Source: JBEKIK01 sp050013075 (GTDB taxonomy: Bacteria; Planctomycetota; Planctomycetia; Pirellulales; Thermoguttaceae). From it: a stretch of DNA of 18,407 nt. The position numbers and the translations under genes were made by a program. Below are positions 7,401 to 13,971 of this stretch, piece after piece (the stretch's first letter is position 1; each line of letters starts with the position of its first letter). The notes below the pieces were generated by a model. That model saw only the letters and a program-made list of their open reading frames with translations, made no database searches and was not told the origin of the DNA. The DNA lies in NCBI GenBank assembly GCA_050013075.1, contig JBEKFZ010000082.1:1-18407 (forward strand). Direction: 5' to 3'.

Positions 7401-7949
7401 GACGTGCTGGTGAATTTCGACGCCGACCGTGCGGCCGCGGCCGCCGCCGTATTGCGCGACTTTGCCGCCGCCGGGCACCAAGTTTTGATATTTACCTGCC
7501 ATCGGCATATTTCAAATATATTTGCATCGCTTGGCGTGCCGGTCGGACACATGCCGGGCGAGGCCGCGGCCGGTCGCACCCTGATTACTTTTGAAGTTGT
7601 CGAGGAAAAAGCGGAGAGCGAAGTGAAGCGTCCCCGAAATCGCGCCAATAACAGGGGAAAAACCGCCCACAAACTTAAAGCCCTTGTCGAGGAAGCGGAA
7701 TTGCCGCCCGAGCCGATCGATCAGAGGCCGCCGCCCGAAAAAACGGCGACAAAACTCAAGCCCACTCGGATTGTCAAACGCAAGGCCAAAACCCAGGGCG
7801 TGTTCGACGCCGACTTTTTCGATCCCTCGGAAAACACGGATAAGAAAGAGACCCAGTCGGATCACGATCGATCACAAAGTGAAAATGACGCGGATGAGGA
7901 TGAGGAGTATTATCAGTCGGACAACGAAAACAGGGCCGATGCGGCTTAG
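4485..7949 (+). CDS. SbcC/RAD50/YhaN-like AAA ATPase with central transmembrane hairpin
   Basis: This 1154-residue SMC-like protein has Walker A GANEAGKT at residues 31-38, an ABC signature LSRGTREQL at 940-948, Walker B LVLDDVLVNFD with D972/D973, and a switch-type His in IFTCHRH near 1003. Two long coiled-coil arms (about 180-470 and 530-890) carry Glu/Gln/Arg-rich heptads. Where SbcC/RAD50 would carry a CxxC zinc hook, there are two hydrophobic segments at about 477-500 and 508-526, as in the YhaN family. This suggests the arms are tethered to the membrane. After the ATPase core (ends ~1040) comes a tail of roughly 110 residues, first basic and proline-rich (KLKPTRIVKRKAKT), then strongly acidic (ENDADEDEEYY). 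It overlaps the MRE11-like gene by 4 nt and almost certainly forms a complex with its product, probably in DNA-end or hairpin processing. The tail looks disordered and I do not recognise it. Confidence 0.88.
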   Translation: MKINALEIDGYGVWTGLRIERISDSLSVIYGANEAGKTTLLQFIRSMLYGFSAGRRRYFPPVHGGKAGGIIDVSGQPGRFEIARHLQADGSGAEEVVLTAPDGTRQGEHIVKLLLANIDEAIFNNVFAMELCELQELATLGNTQAAELLYNLTAGLDRISLVEVMRELEASRNRILDSGGKSSQVTQLWAQRERLRSEIEGLGNLTRRFGQLAAQRGQIDGDLIQLEEEKNQAQLQLRAAELALTLRDRWLQRKAVRDQLAALGPLPPVPEKEIERLDTLNVRLQKHQQRIEQLQTRQEELKTEASGLKINESLHTQAARIEALLEQEPWLTSLKTRIGELDAEITDLQNELTAQWQRLGLDEDMASKTMPILSGRSLAALHSPAGALRRCRDELKQIKRELDEADKTSKSLTQQIEASLSARGEHDLGEAMDRCGNLVAQYRRRVQIDQRLDQLTRHQSDAEEQSRRLVEHQLLPVGVLAGLGAAFILGMALILAGLFMPASITGSMGWALVVLGLAGGGATVLGKYLLEKSRASRLDSCQKQLIILQSQQQQAKSEREKLDAQLPRGGGPMVSPLEAAEKDLAALEELVPLETRRNSARQQAIAAGTRLSQAKQGYKPARRGWREALTALGLPSGLSVRQARQLFGQWRHMAESQRRLSERREEAQRHRRQWDSLASRIAQTASEAGATLDGTDAMEHLKQLATALDRQKAEANWRETIHRRIRRLRLRRAKHEEAVSLFKHRRRELFFQAGAEDETEFRRRALQHARAQTLLQERNALDEEIAAAIGNQCSDVSVRRQIEEETAGQCEVRSMALKERLAAVEDQIGRCMEKRGELSANMQNLVSDRQLPGKLLELAMIEKGLEQAIDRWQVLAAVWRILDQIRSAYESSRQPETLQEASGYLHRLTQGRYRRVWTPLGEDVLRVDDAEGRSLPVENLSRGTREQLFLSLRMALAAGYAKRGASLPLVLDDVLVNFDADRAAAAAAVLRDFAAAGHQVLIFTCHRHISNIFASLGVPVGHMPGEAAAGRTLITFEVVEEKAESEVKRPRNRANNRGKTAHKLKALVEEAELPPEPIDQRPPPEKTATKLKPTRIVKRKAKTQGVFDADFFDPSENTDKKETQSDHDRSQSENDADEDEEYYQSDNENRADAA

Positions 7950-8951
7950 ATGGAGTACGAAGGAATGTCTCGTTTGATTAGCCGCGAGCCGGGGCCAAGT
8001 TTACGTCGGCCGGCGAGAGCGGATGACAATTCGCGGATCGATTTGGAGAGCACGGATTGCCCGTTGTGCGGAAGCAATCTCAGATCAATAGTCGTGGCGG
8101 CTTCGGACTGGGATGCTCCGCTGCCGCGTCCTTGTTTTAGCGTGGTCCGCTGCCTGGATTGCGACTTGTGTTATACCAATCCGCGGCCCGTTGCGTCCGA
8201 AATCGGGCGGTTCTATTACGACGACTATGCCCCGCACCAGCCCACGGCGGCCTTGCCGAAAAATCCGGGGGCCCGCAATAAACGGCGGGGGATTATATTT
8301 AAAAAACAATCCAATTGGGAGCGCGGCGAGATCGATCCGGTGGGCCAGTGCCGTTTGCTCGATTTCGGCTGCGGCACGGGCTTGTTTTTGCAACGCATGC
8401 ACAATCGCGGCTGGCAGGCGGTGGGCTTAGATTGCTCGGAGAAAGTGGTGCGATACGTGCGGGACGAATTAAAACTGCCCGCCTTTGCCGGCACCCTGCC
8501 GCATCCGGTTTTTCCGCCGGGCAGTTTCGATCTGGTCACGCTTTGGCACGCCTTGGAGCACGTTCATCGGCCCCTGGAAGTGCTCGGCGAAGTCCGCAAG
8601 TTGCTGGCCCCGGGCGGAAAAGTGCTGGTTGCCGTGCCGAATATCGACGGCATTGCTTTCCGCTTATTCGGATCGGCCTGGTTCGGACTCGAATTGCCCA
8701 GGCACCTGACGCACTTCACTCCCGCGACGCTAAAAAAAATGCTGGATCGCGCGGGCTTCCAATTCGAGACGATGCAAATGGCGCGGCATAGTTATTGGCT
8801 GCGGCAATCGGTCCAACTGGCAAGCCGCCGAGGCGCAATATCGCCGCTCTTGGGCTTGTTGAAGTTCCGCCTTCCCAGCAGCGTCGTTTCCCGATGCTGT
8901 CTGCTTGCCGACCGCCCGGACAGTTTTGTTGTTATGGCGCGGAAGGCATGA
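7950..8951 (+). CDS. Class I SAM-dependent methyltransferase with N-terminal zinc ribbon
   Basis: The 333-residue product begins with a probable zinc ribbon: CPLC at residues 37-40 and CLDC at 68-71, followed by YTNPRP and FYYDDYAPH. This arrangement is common in methyltransferases of the Methyltransf_11/23 type found in polysaccharide, lipid or secondary-metabolite pathways. The SAM-binding motif I is LLDFGCGTG (136-144), the acidic end of strand 2 is GLDCS, and motif II/III appear in FDLVTLWHALEHVHRP and LLAPGGKVLVAVPN. The substrate is unknown. The ATG at 7950 directly follows the ATPase stop TAG (7947-7949), so it is probably the last gene of that operon. An alternative start is ATG 7965, but the AAGGA before it is too close to act as a normal ribosome site. 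Whether it works with the SbcCD-like pair or is just co-transcribed cannot be said. Confidence 0.88.
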   Translation: MEYEGMSRLISREPGPSLRRPARADDNSRIDLESTDCPLCGSNLRSIVVAASDWDAPLPRPCFSVVRCLDCDLCYTNPRPVASEIGRFYYDDYAPHQPTAALPKNPGARNKRRGIIFKKQSNWERGEIDPVGQCRLLDFGCGTGLFLQRMHNRGWQAVGLDCSEKVVRYVRDELKLPAFAGTLPHPVFPPGSFDLVTLWHALEHVHRPLEVLGEVRKLLAPGGKVLVAVPNIDGIAFRLFGSAWFGLELPRHLTHFTPATLKKMLDRAGFQFETMQMARHSYWLRQSVQLASRRGAISPLLGLLKFRLPSSVVSRCCLLADRPDSFVVMARKA

Positions 8952-8962
8952 TCGGAAGCGGG

Positions 8963-9571
8963 TTATTTGTATAATTGCTCGGTTGCCGAAATGGATGCGC
9001 GGCAACGGCGGCGAAGATCGGCAAAGATCCAAGTCAAGTACACGTTGCCGCCTAACGAGGCAAACAAGCCCAGCGACACCAGGATCAAAGGCATCCAGGG
9101 TTTGGCCGGCTCCTCTTTTTTTGCCTGGGGTTGGTTTTGCGGACTTGCCTCGGACTTGGCGGACCCATCGGCCGATTCATTATAGGCGGCGGAATGAGCG
9201 GTCAGGGGTTTTACGGCCGGATCGGGCATAAGCGTGCGGGGAAATGGGGATTTCCGATCCGGCGTTGTGCCGTCGGGTAATTTTGGGGACGGCGCCGCCT
9301 CGCGTTCGGCGTTTTTCGCGGACCGCGACTGCGGCGATGTTGCGGGCGGACTGATCCGCGGCGGTTTTTCCGTGCCCAGGATGATTTTGTACGAGCGCAC
9401 GTCGCCCGCGCCGGGCAGGACGTCGCTCTGGATCGGTTCGCCGGACTTTAGGGCTTCCAGTGATTGAGGATCGAGTTGGATGATGTATTCCACCCCCCCC
9501 TCCTGCAATGGCTGCCAGCCGACGTTGATTCCGATAATTACCGTGGATAAACACAGGACATGGGCAAACAT
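8963..9571 (-). CDS. Uncharacterised protein with N- and C-terminal membrane segments
   Basis: This 202-residue protein matches no family I recognise with confidence, though its style recalls uncharacterised planctomycete proteins. It opens with a hydrophobic stretch FAHVLCLSTVIIGINVG (2-18; signal peptide or anchor), then a compact domain (about 20-70; GGVEYIIQLDPQSLEAL, DVRSYKIILGT). A long Pro/Ser/Ala/Lys-rich, probably disordered linker follows (70-155), then one C-terminal membrane segment (160-183) and a basic tail (ADLRRRCRAS). The layout suggests an envelope protein with an extracytoplasmic domain and a flexible stalk. The start at ATG 9571 is supported by GGAGG 8 nt upstream; an in-frame ATG ten codons earlier (9601) lacks such a site and would precede the hydrophobic segment with acidic residues. 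It converges on the methyltransferase with an 11-nt gap and diverges from the ABC permease. A run of eight G (coding strand, 9500-9493) lies in codons 24-26. Confidence 0.75.
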   Translation of the reverse strand: MFAHVLCLSTVIIGINVGWQPLQEGGVEYIIQLDPQSLEALKSGEPIQSDVLPGAGDVRSYKIILGTEKPPRISPPATSPQSRSAKNAEREAAPSPKLPDGTTPDRKSPFPRTLMPDPAVKPLTAHSAAYNESADGSAKSEASPQNQPQAKKEEPAKPWMPLILVSLGLFASLGGNVYLTWIFADLRRRCRASISATEQLYK

Positions 9572-9683
9572 GGCAATATCCTCCGACTCCTTATCTTCCA
9601 ACTTCTTTTATGTTAGCTTGTCGGATGCGGGTGAGTAAAGTGGGGCGGACGGACCGAGGAACATGAATTGATAAGCCGATCCC

Positions 9684-10508
9684 ATGAATAGAGCCTTGTG
9701 GCGAAAAGCGTTTTCAGACATCTGGGTGCAGTTGCTCATCAGCAGTCTGTTTCTGACGGGTTTTAGCTGGCTTTTTTTGTGGCTGTTAAGCTTGTTCAAG
9801 GCCGATTTTGCCGTCGCTCTGCTTAAGGCAATGCCGGGATTTATGCAACGGATGCTGGGCTTTCCAATACCGGACCTGGCCACGCCAACGGGCTGGATCA
9901 GCATTGTCTTTGTGCATATAGTGATCCTACTGGTTTGTGGAGGCTGGGCGGTGGGACGCGGATCAAACCCAATCTGCGGCGAGATCGGCCGCGGCACCAT
10001 GGACCTGCTGGTCACACTGCCGGTATGGCGACCCACTTTAATTGTAATTCCCGCCGTTGCGGCGACATTGGGTGCGGCCCTGCTGGCGGCCTCGATAATG
10101 CTGGGAATTGCCCTGGGACTGAAAACCGTGGAAATTCCCAAAGAAGTCTCGCTGCTACAATTCACTCCCGGCGCCATCAATCTGTTTTCCATGATTTTTT
10201 GCCTGACGGGGATAACCACCTTGCTGTCGTCGATCAGTCACGATCGCTGGCGGACGATTGCCATGGCGGTGGGGCTTTATCTTGTTTCCTTGATTATCGA
10301 GACTATCTGCCGGGTCTGGCCGGCCGGCGCGTGGCTCCATTATTGCAATTTTTTATGCACATTTAAGCCTCAAGAATTGATCGCTCTGGGGGATAATTCC
10401 CTATCTACGCAAGTAATCTACAATGCAGTGCTCCTGGGTATCGGCTTGTTTTGTTACGCGGCCGGCGCCGTGATCTTTTCTCGCCGCGACATTCCGACGG
10501 CAAGATGA
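9684..10508 (+). CDS. ABC-2-type transporter permease subunit
   Basis: The 274-residue protein has six predicted membrane helices at about 16-38, 70-90, 118-146, 160-184, 190-212 and 243-266, with short charged loops. The cytoplasmic segment GEIGRGTMDLLVTLPV (99-114) corresponds to the E-RGT-dlLl-lPv coupling element typical of ABC-2/NosY-type permeases. These pair with a separate ATP-binding subunit to export lipids, polysaccharides, drugs or proteins, and membership of that group is the limit of what can be inferred. No ATPase gene lies on either side within the window, so it is an orphan here. No clear Shine-Dalgarno site precedes ATG 9684 (GATCCCATG). It ends 30 nt before a dispersed-type inverted repeat that could stop transcription. 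Confidence 0.82.
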   Translation: MNRALWRKAFSDIWVQLLISSLFLTGFSWLFLWLLSLFKADFAVALLKAMPGFMQRMLGFPIPDLATPTGWISIVFVHIVILLVCGGWAVGRGSNPICGEIGRGTMDLLVTLPVWRPTLIVIPAVAATLGAALLAASIMLGIALGLKTVEIPKEVSLLQFTPGAINLFSMIFCLTGITTLLSSISHDRWRTIAMAVGLYLVSLIIETICRVWPAGAWLHYCNFLCTFKPQELIALGDNSLSTQVIYNAVLLGIGLFCYAAGAVIFSRRDIPTAR

Positions 10509-10538
10509 GCGTTTGGATCTTATCACAAAAGCGTTGTC

Positions 10539-10604
10539 GTCATCCTGAGTGCAACGAAGGATCTACATAAGGTATAGTAGATTCTTCGCTACGCTCAGAA
10601 TGAC
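10539..10604. repeat. 66-bp inverted repeat of the GTCATYCTGAG...GAAGRATCT type
   Basis: Two 28-nt arms (10539-10566 and 10577-10604) are complementary at 23 of 28 positions around the 10-nt loop ATAAGGTATA. Each arm begins with GTCATYCTGAG and holds CGAAGRATCTAC. This core is a familiar dispersed repeat in many bacterial genomes; read as protein it gives the tell-tale CHSERSEES string, so any peptide predicted across it is spurious. It sits between convergent genes, 30 nt after the permease stop and 12 nt after the kinase stop, where its hairpin could serve as a bidirectional terminator, though a T-run is lacking on both strands. All five arm differences are transitions, which suggests decay of a once perfect repeat or selection for wobble pairs. 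Confidence 0.8.
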
Positions 10605-10616
10605 AAGGATAACCTC

Positions 10617-13600
10617 TTAATCTTGTTCGTCGGCTGGAAGCACCACCGGCAGTTCCACAGTGATTGAAGTGCCTGAACCCGGGGCGGATAGGATTTCGGC
10701 CCGGCCGCCCAGCAAGCGGGCGCGTTCGCGGATACTCCGCAGACCGAAGCGCGACTCCTCGACCGCGTTTGGGTCGAAACCGACGCCTTGGTCGCGGACC
10801 ATGATATGCAAATGTTCGTCGCGTTGGGCGAGTTCCACAAAGACGATAGGGCTCCGGCTGTAACGGCATGCATTGGATACCGCTTCTTGGACGATACGAA
10901 ATGCTGCGCTTTCCAGCGGCGGCGCCAGACGCTTGAAGCGGACGTCATGATGAAAGTCGATCTGCATGCCGCTGCGCTCTCTATTCTCGCAGACAAGATA
11001 ATCGATGGCCTCGACGATGCCGTACTCGTCAAGGATCAAGGGCCGCAATCCGCTGATCAACCGCCGCGCTTCATCGACGCTTTGGCTTATTAAGTTCAAG
11101 GCTGTTTCCAGGGATTTTTCCGCCGTTTTCGCATCGGATTCCCGCAGGCGGCGGAAGGCTTCCAAATGCAACAACGAGGCCGTAACTTGCTGGGCCATGC
11201 CGTCGTGAATTTCGTATGCCGTTATTTGCCTGTCCCGTTCGTGGAGGTCGATGATCCTGCGCAGCAATTGCTGTTCCTTTTGAATTGCCTCGGCGGACTG
11301 TTTTTGTTCGGTGATGTCAGTACAGATCACTACGGCGTGTCCCCCGGCAATATGTTCGACAAAGGGGACAATCCGGCACGACCAATGATGATCGAACACG
11401 TCGAAAGAATCTACTTCCTGCACCGTACCGGTGGATAAAGCCTTGTAAAAGGCCTCGCGGCATTGCGATTGATGGGAAGCGCGAACATAGCCGAATGCGT
11501 CTATGCCGATAATAGACTCTTTAGTTACTCCCGGCGTGTCGTGGTTGGCAAAAAGGATTTTTGCATTTTGGTCCACAAGAATCACGAAATCGGGAAGATT
11601 CTCGAACAAGCCGCGGAGTAGGGACTCGTTTTCCCGCAACCGATCTTCGGCTTGTTTGCGTTCGGTGATGTTCTCAATAATGCCGATGCCGTAAAGGGGC
11701 GAGCCCTCTGCGTCGCGTATTATAGAGATATTGAGACGCCCCCATATGATGCCGCCGTTCTTGTGAATGTATCGTTTTTCCAATAAGAACTTGTCATGCT
11801 TGCCCTCAAACAGTTCCTTTAGAAGCGATCGTTGGAGGCCGACATCATCGGGGTGGGTGTATTCGGTATACCTTTTGCCGACTAATTCCGCCGGCGTATA
11901 GCCCAGCATTTTTGCAAACGCGCTGTTGACCACCAACATTATTCCCTGGAGATTGCCCAAGGCCAGACCTACCGCGGCGTTTTCGAATATCGCGCGAAAT
12001 CGCGATTCGCTTTCATAGAGTGCCAACCGGGCATGATGGCGTTCGCTGAGGTCCCGGGCAATACCGAATATCGCCTCGGTTTCTCCCCATTTGCCGTAGG
12101 CCGCGATTATTTCCACGGGAATCTGGGCGCCGTCTTTCTTCATAAGCGGAATATCACATACAAATTCCTCTCCAGCCAGGAGTTTGGAAAATAAATCAAG
12201 GATTTCTTGACGCCGTTGGGGCGGATGAAGATCGGTGATTACCATATTCATTAGTTCATCCAGCGAGTATCCCAGTTGTTTGCCGGCCAACTGATTGGCG
12301 TATAAAACGTGCCCTTCCTTATCCAAGACAAAGATCATGTCTTGGAGGGTATCGAACAGGGATTGCAGGTTTTGCCGGCCGATTTGCCTGGCTGTTTCGG
12401 CCTGCGCCCGGGCCACGCAGCCGCCGACTTGCAGGGCTATGGCTTCGATGGCGCGCCGAGCGCCGGGCAATATGGTTTTGCGGGTATGAGAAGCCAGATT
12501 CAACGTCGCTATGACTTGCCCTTGATGCGTAACCGGGGCGATTACTCCGCTCTTTATCCCCGCCTTTTCAAAAAAAGGGCTGTTCCGCAATCCAACCTCT
12601 TCTACGGTTAAATGCAAAGGCTTACCCTGCATGATGTATTGCGTTTGAGACTCATCCAAGGAGTATTGCGAAAGAGCTTGTTTAAACCATTCGGGAAATC
12701 CGATCGAGGCGGCGAGTTCGAATTTATTTGAAGAGCCGTTGAACAGATAGATTCCGCCGCAATCAACGCCCTCGATCCGCGTTGCGACATCGAGGATTTC
12801 GTTTAACGTGGCGCTAAGATCGAACGTACTCGAAAGTTTAAGGGCAAGATCGTATTGAATTTTCAGTAAATTGGGGTCTTTTGCCGATTCCGAGATATCT
12901 TCAACCGTGCCTTCGAAATAAAGGAAATTGTCGGCATCGTCGAACACCCGCCGCCAGGTGAGCCGTACGGCTATTGGCCTCCCGTCGCGGCGCTTGCAAA
13001 AAAATTCGTGTGTTTTATACTCCGTCGAAAGTTCGGATAACAATTGCATCCGCATCAAGGGGTCGGCATGTATGTCGCGAGATATGTCAACCTGCAACAA
13101 TTCATCGCGCGATTTATAACCGAACATTTCCACCAGTGCCTGATCGGCCTCGATGAACTTCCCCTCCAAACTGCTGCGGAAAAAGCCCTTGGGTGCGCCG
13201 TCAAAAAAGACGCCGGCGCCGTGCTGGGCGTAGCCCGGCCGTTCGATAACCTCGGAATCGGACCGCCTGGAAGCGCGAATCTCGGCCAATGTCAAGCGCA
13301 ATTCGAGTTCAGCGTCGTTATCCGGATCGGTCAGACAATCGTTGATTCCCGCTGATAAAAGAGCCTTAATCTTATCGGGCTTAAGCATCGCGCCGCAGGC
13401 CAGAATCTCCGGGGGCTTCGCCCTTGAACCGGCGCGGAGTCGAAGGCAAATTTCCATACCTTCGTCTACATCCTCGCCTATGCCGACAAAAGACAGCGCA
13501 TAATCCGCCCGCTGAAGGGTAGGGCCAATCTCTCGGGGATCGTTGATGACCGAAAAACTATGGCCTCGTCGAGTGAGCAATTCGCGCAAACGCTCTTCCC

Positions 13601-13634
13601 ATCGAGCGGCAACCGCTACAATAAGCGTATTCAT
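10617..13634 (-). CDS. Multi-PAS/GAF sensor histidine kinase (NarL/DegS type) with N-terminal pseudo-receiver
   Basis: The 1005-residue protein has no membrane segment, so it is a predicted cytoplasmic sensor. Order of domains: receiver-like domain (1-122), PAS (143-250, ends EGTVEDISE), GAF (about 258-412), PAS (422-532, ARDLSERHH), PAS (542-660, IIENITERKQ), PAS (670-778, CTDITEQKQ), HisKA_3 dimerisation domain with phospho-acceptor H810 in EIHDGMAQQ, and HATPase_c with N-box EAVSNACRYS (N921), G1 DQGVGF (D948) and G2 FGLRSIRER. The EIHDG box places it with NarX/DegS-type kinases, which phosphorylate LuxR-family regulators; none is encoded nearby, so it is an orphan. The receiver-like domain lacks the acidic pair (VAVAA instead of VDDD), has F49 where the phospho-Asp would be, and D103 where the conserved Lys would be, so it cannot be phosphorylated normally. 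A moderate ribosome site, AGGGAT, precedes ATG 13634. The signal is unknown. Confidence 0.92.
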   Translation of the reverse strand: MNTLIVAVAARWEERLRELLTRRGHSFSVINDPREIGPTLQRADYALSFVGIGEDVDEGMEICLRLRAGSRAKPPEILACGAMLKPDKIKALLSAGINDCLTDPDNDAELELRLTLAEIRASRRSDSEVIERPGYAQHGAGVFFDGAPKGFFRSSLEGKFIEADQALVEMFGYKSRDELLQVDISRDIHADPLMRMQLLSELSTEYKTHEFFCKRRDGRPIAVRLTWRRVFDDADNFLYFEGTVEDISESAKDPNLLKIQYDLALKLSSTFDLSATLNEILDVATRIEGVDCGGIYLFNGSSNKFELAASIGFPEWFKQALSQYSLDESQTQYIMQGKPLHLTVEEVGLRNSPFFEKAGIKSGVIAPVTHQGQVIATLNLASHTRKTILPGARRAIEAIALQVGGCVARAQAETARQIGRQNLQSLFDTLQDMIFVLDKEGHVLYANQLAGKQLGYSLDELMNMVITDLHPPQRRQEILDLFSKLLAGEEFVCDIPLMKKDGAQIPVEIIAAYGKWGETEAIFGIARDLSERHHARLALYESESRFRAIFENAAVGLALGNLQGIMLVVNSAFAKMLGYTPAELVGKRYTEYTHPDDVGLQRSLLKELFEGKHDKFLLEKRYIHKNGGIIWGRLNISIIRDAEGSPLYGIGIIENITERKQAEDRLRENESLLRGLFENLPDFVILVDQNAKILFANHDTPGVTKESIIGIDAFGYVRASHQSQCREAFYKALSTGTVQEVDSFDVFDHHWSCRIVPFVEHIAGGHAVVICTDITEQKQSAEAIQKEQQLLRRIIDLHERDRQITAYEIHDGMAQQVTASLLHLEAFRRLRESDAKTAEKSLETALNLISQSVDEARRLISGLRPLILDEYGIVEAIDYLVCENRERSGMQIDFHHDVRFKRLAPPLESAAFRIVQEAVSNACRYSRSPIVFVELAQRDEHLHIMVRDQGVGFDPNAVEESRFGLRSIRERARLLGGRAEILSAPGSGTSITVELPVVLPADEQD

Positions 13635-13971
13635 TCGGGATCCCTGCCCAAAAAAGGATGCCGCTTTGCTGCCCGATCAAAGCCAAATCATTCCCCCGTA
13701 ACATCATCTTTTGCTAATATTAACAAAAAAACTAAATAAAAAAACCTCTTGAATGGCATTTTTTGGCGGAAAATCACTCTTGTGGGTGGTGCATAGCTTA
13801 AAACTTGATCCTTGACTTCTTATTCTGATGGGTAAAGAATTTTGCAACCTGTAACTGTTAAATATATACCATTTATTTCGCGTTTGCAGTTTTTTTCAGT
13901 ATGTAACTCGAAAGTTGTAAATATTTTATATAAACCCCACTCCAACGGTGGGTTATTGTGGAGCCACTTGT
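13635..13971. other. 337-nt AT-rich divergent spacer between kinase and aldo/keto reductase
   Basis: No gene is seen. The region carries poly-A/T stretches (13727-13745, 13890-13897), the 20-bp palindrome at 13709-13728, and a small hairpin CCCAC-(7 nt)-GTGGG at 13936-13952 just upstream of the reductase ribosome site. Promoter-like boxes are weak: TTGACT near 13815 with TAAAGA 15 nt later for the plus strand, and TTGTTA with TGTTAC on the minus strand. It probably carries both divergent promoters, but none can be fixed by eye. Confidence 0.5.
13709..13728. promoter_or_regulatory. 20-bp palindrome, candidate operator
   Basis: TTTTGCTAAT and ATTAACAAAA are inverted copies matching at 9 of 10 positions with no spacer. 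The site lies 75 nt upstream of the kinase start, in the likely promoter zone. Operator-like dyads of this size often bind dimeric helix-turn-helix repressors; the binder is unknown, and AT-rich sequence makes chance dyads more likely. Confidence 0.3.

Noticed and set aside
9608..10219. 203-codon minus-strand frame opposite the ABC permease
   Set aside because: The plus-strand frame gives six clean membrane helices and the ABC-2 coupling element; the antisense frame has no domain.
10540..10869. Small minus-strand protein containing CHSERSEES
   Set aside because: The string is the translation of a dispersed DNA repeat, and the rest overlaps the kinase gene out of frame.
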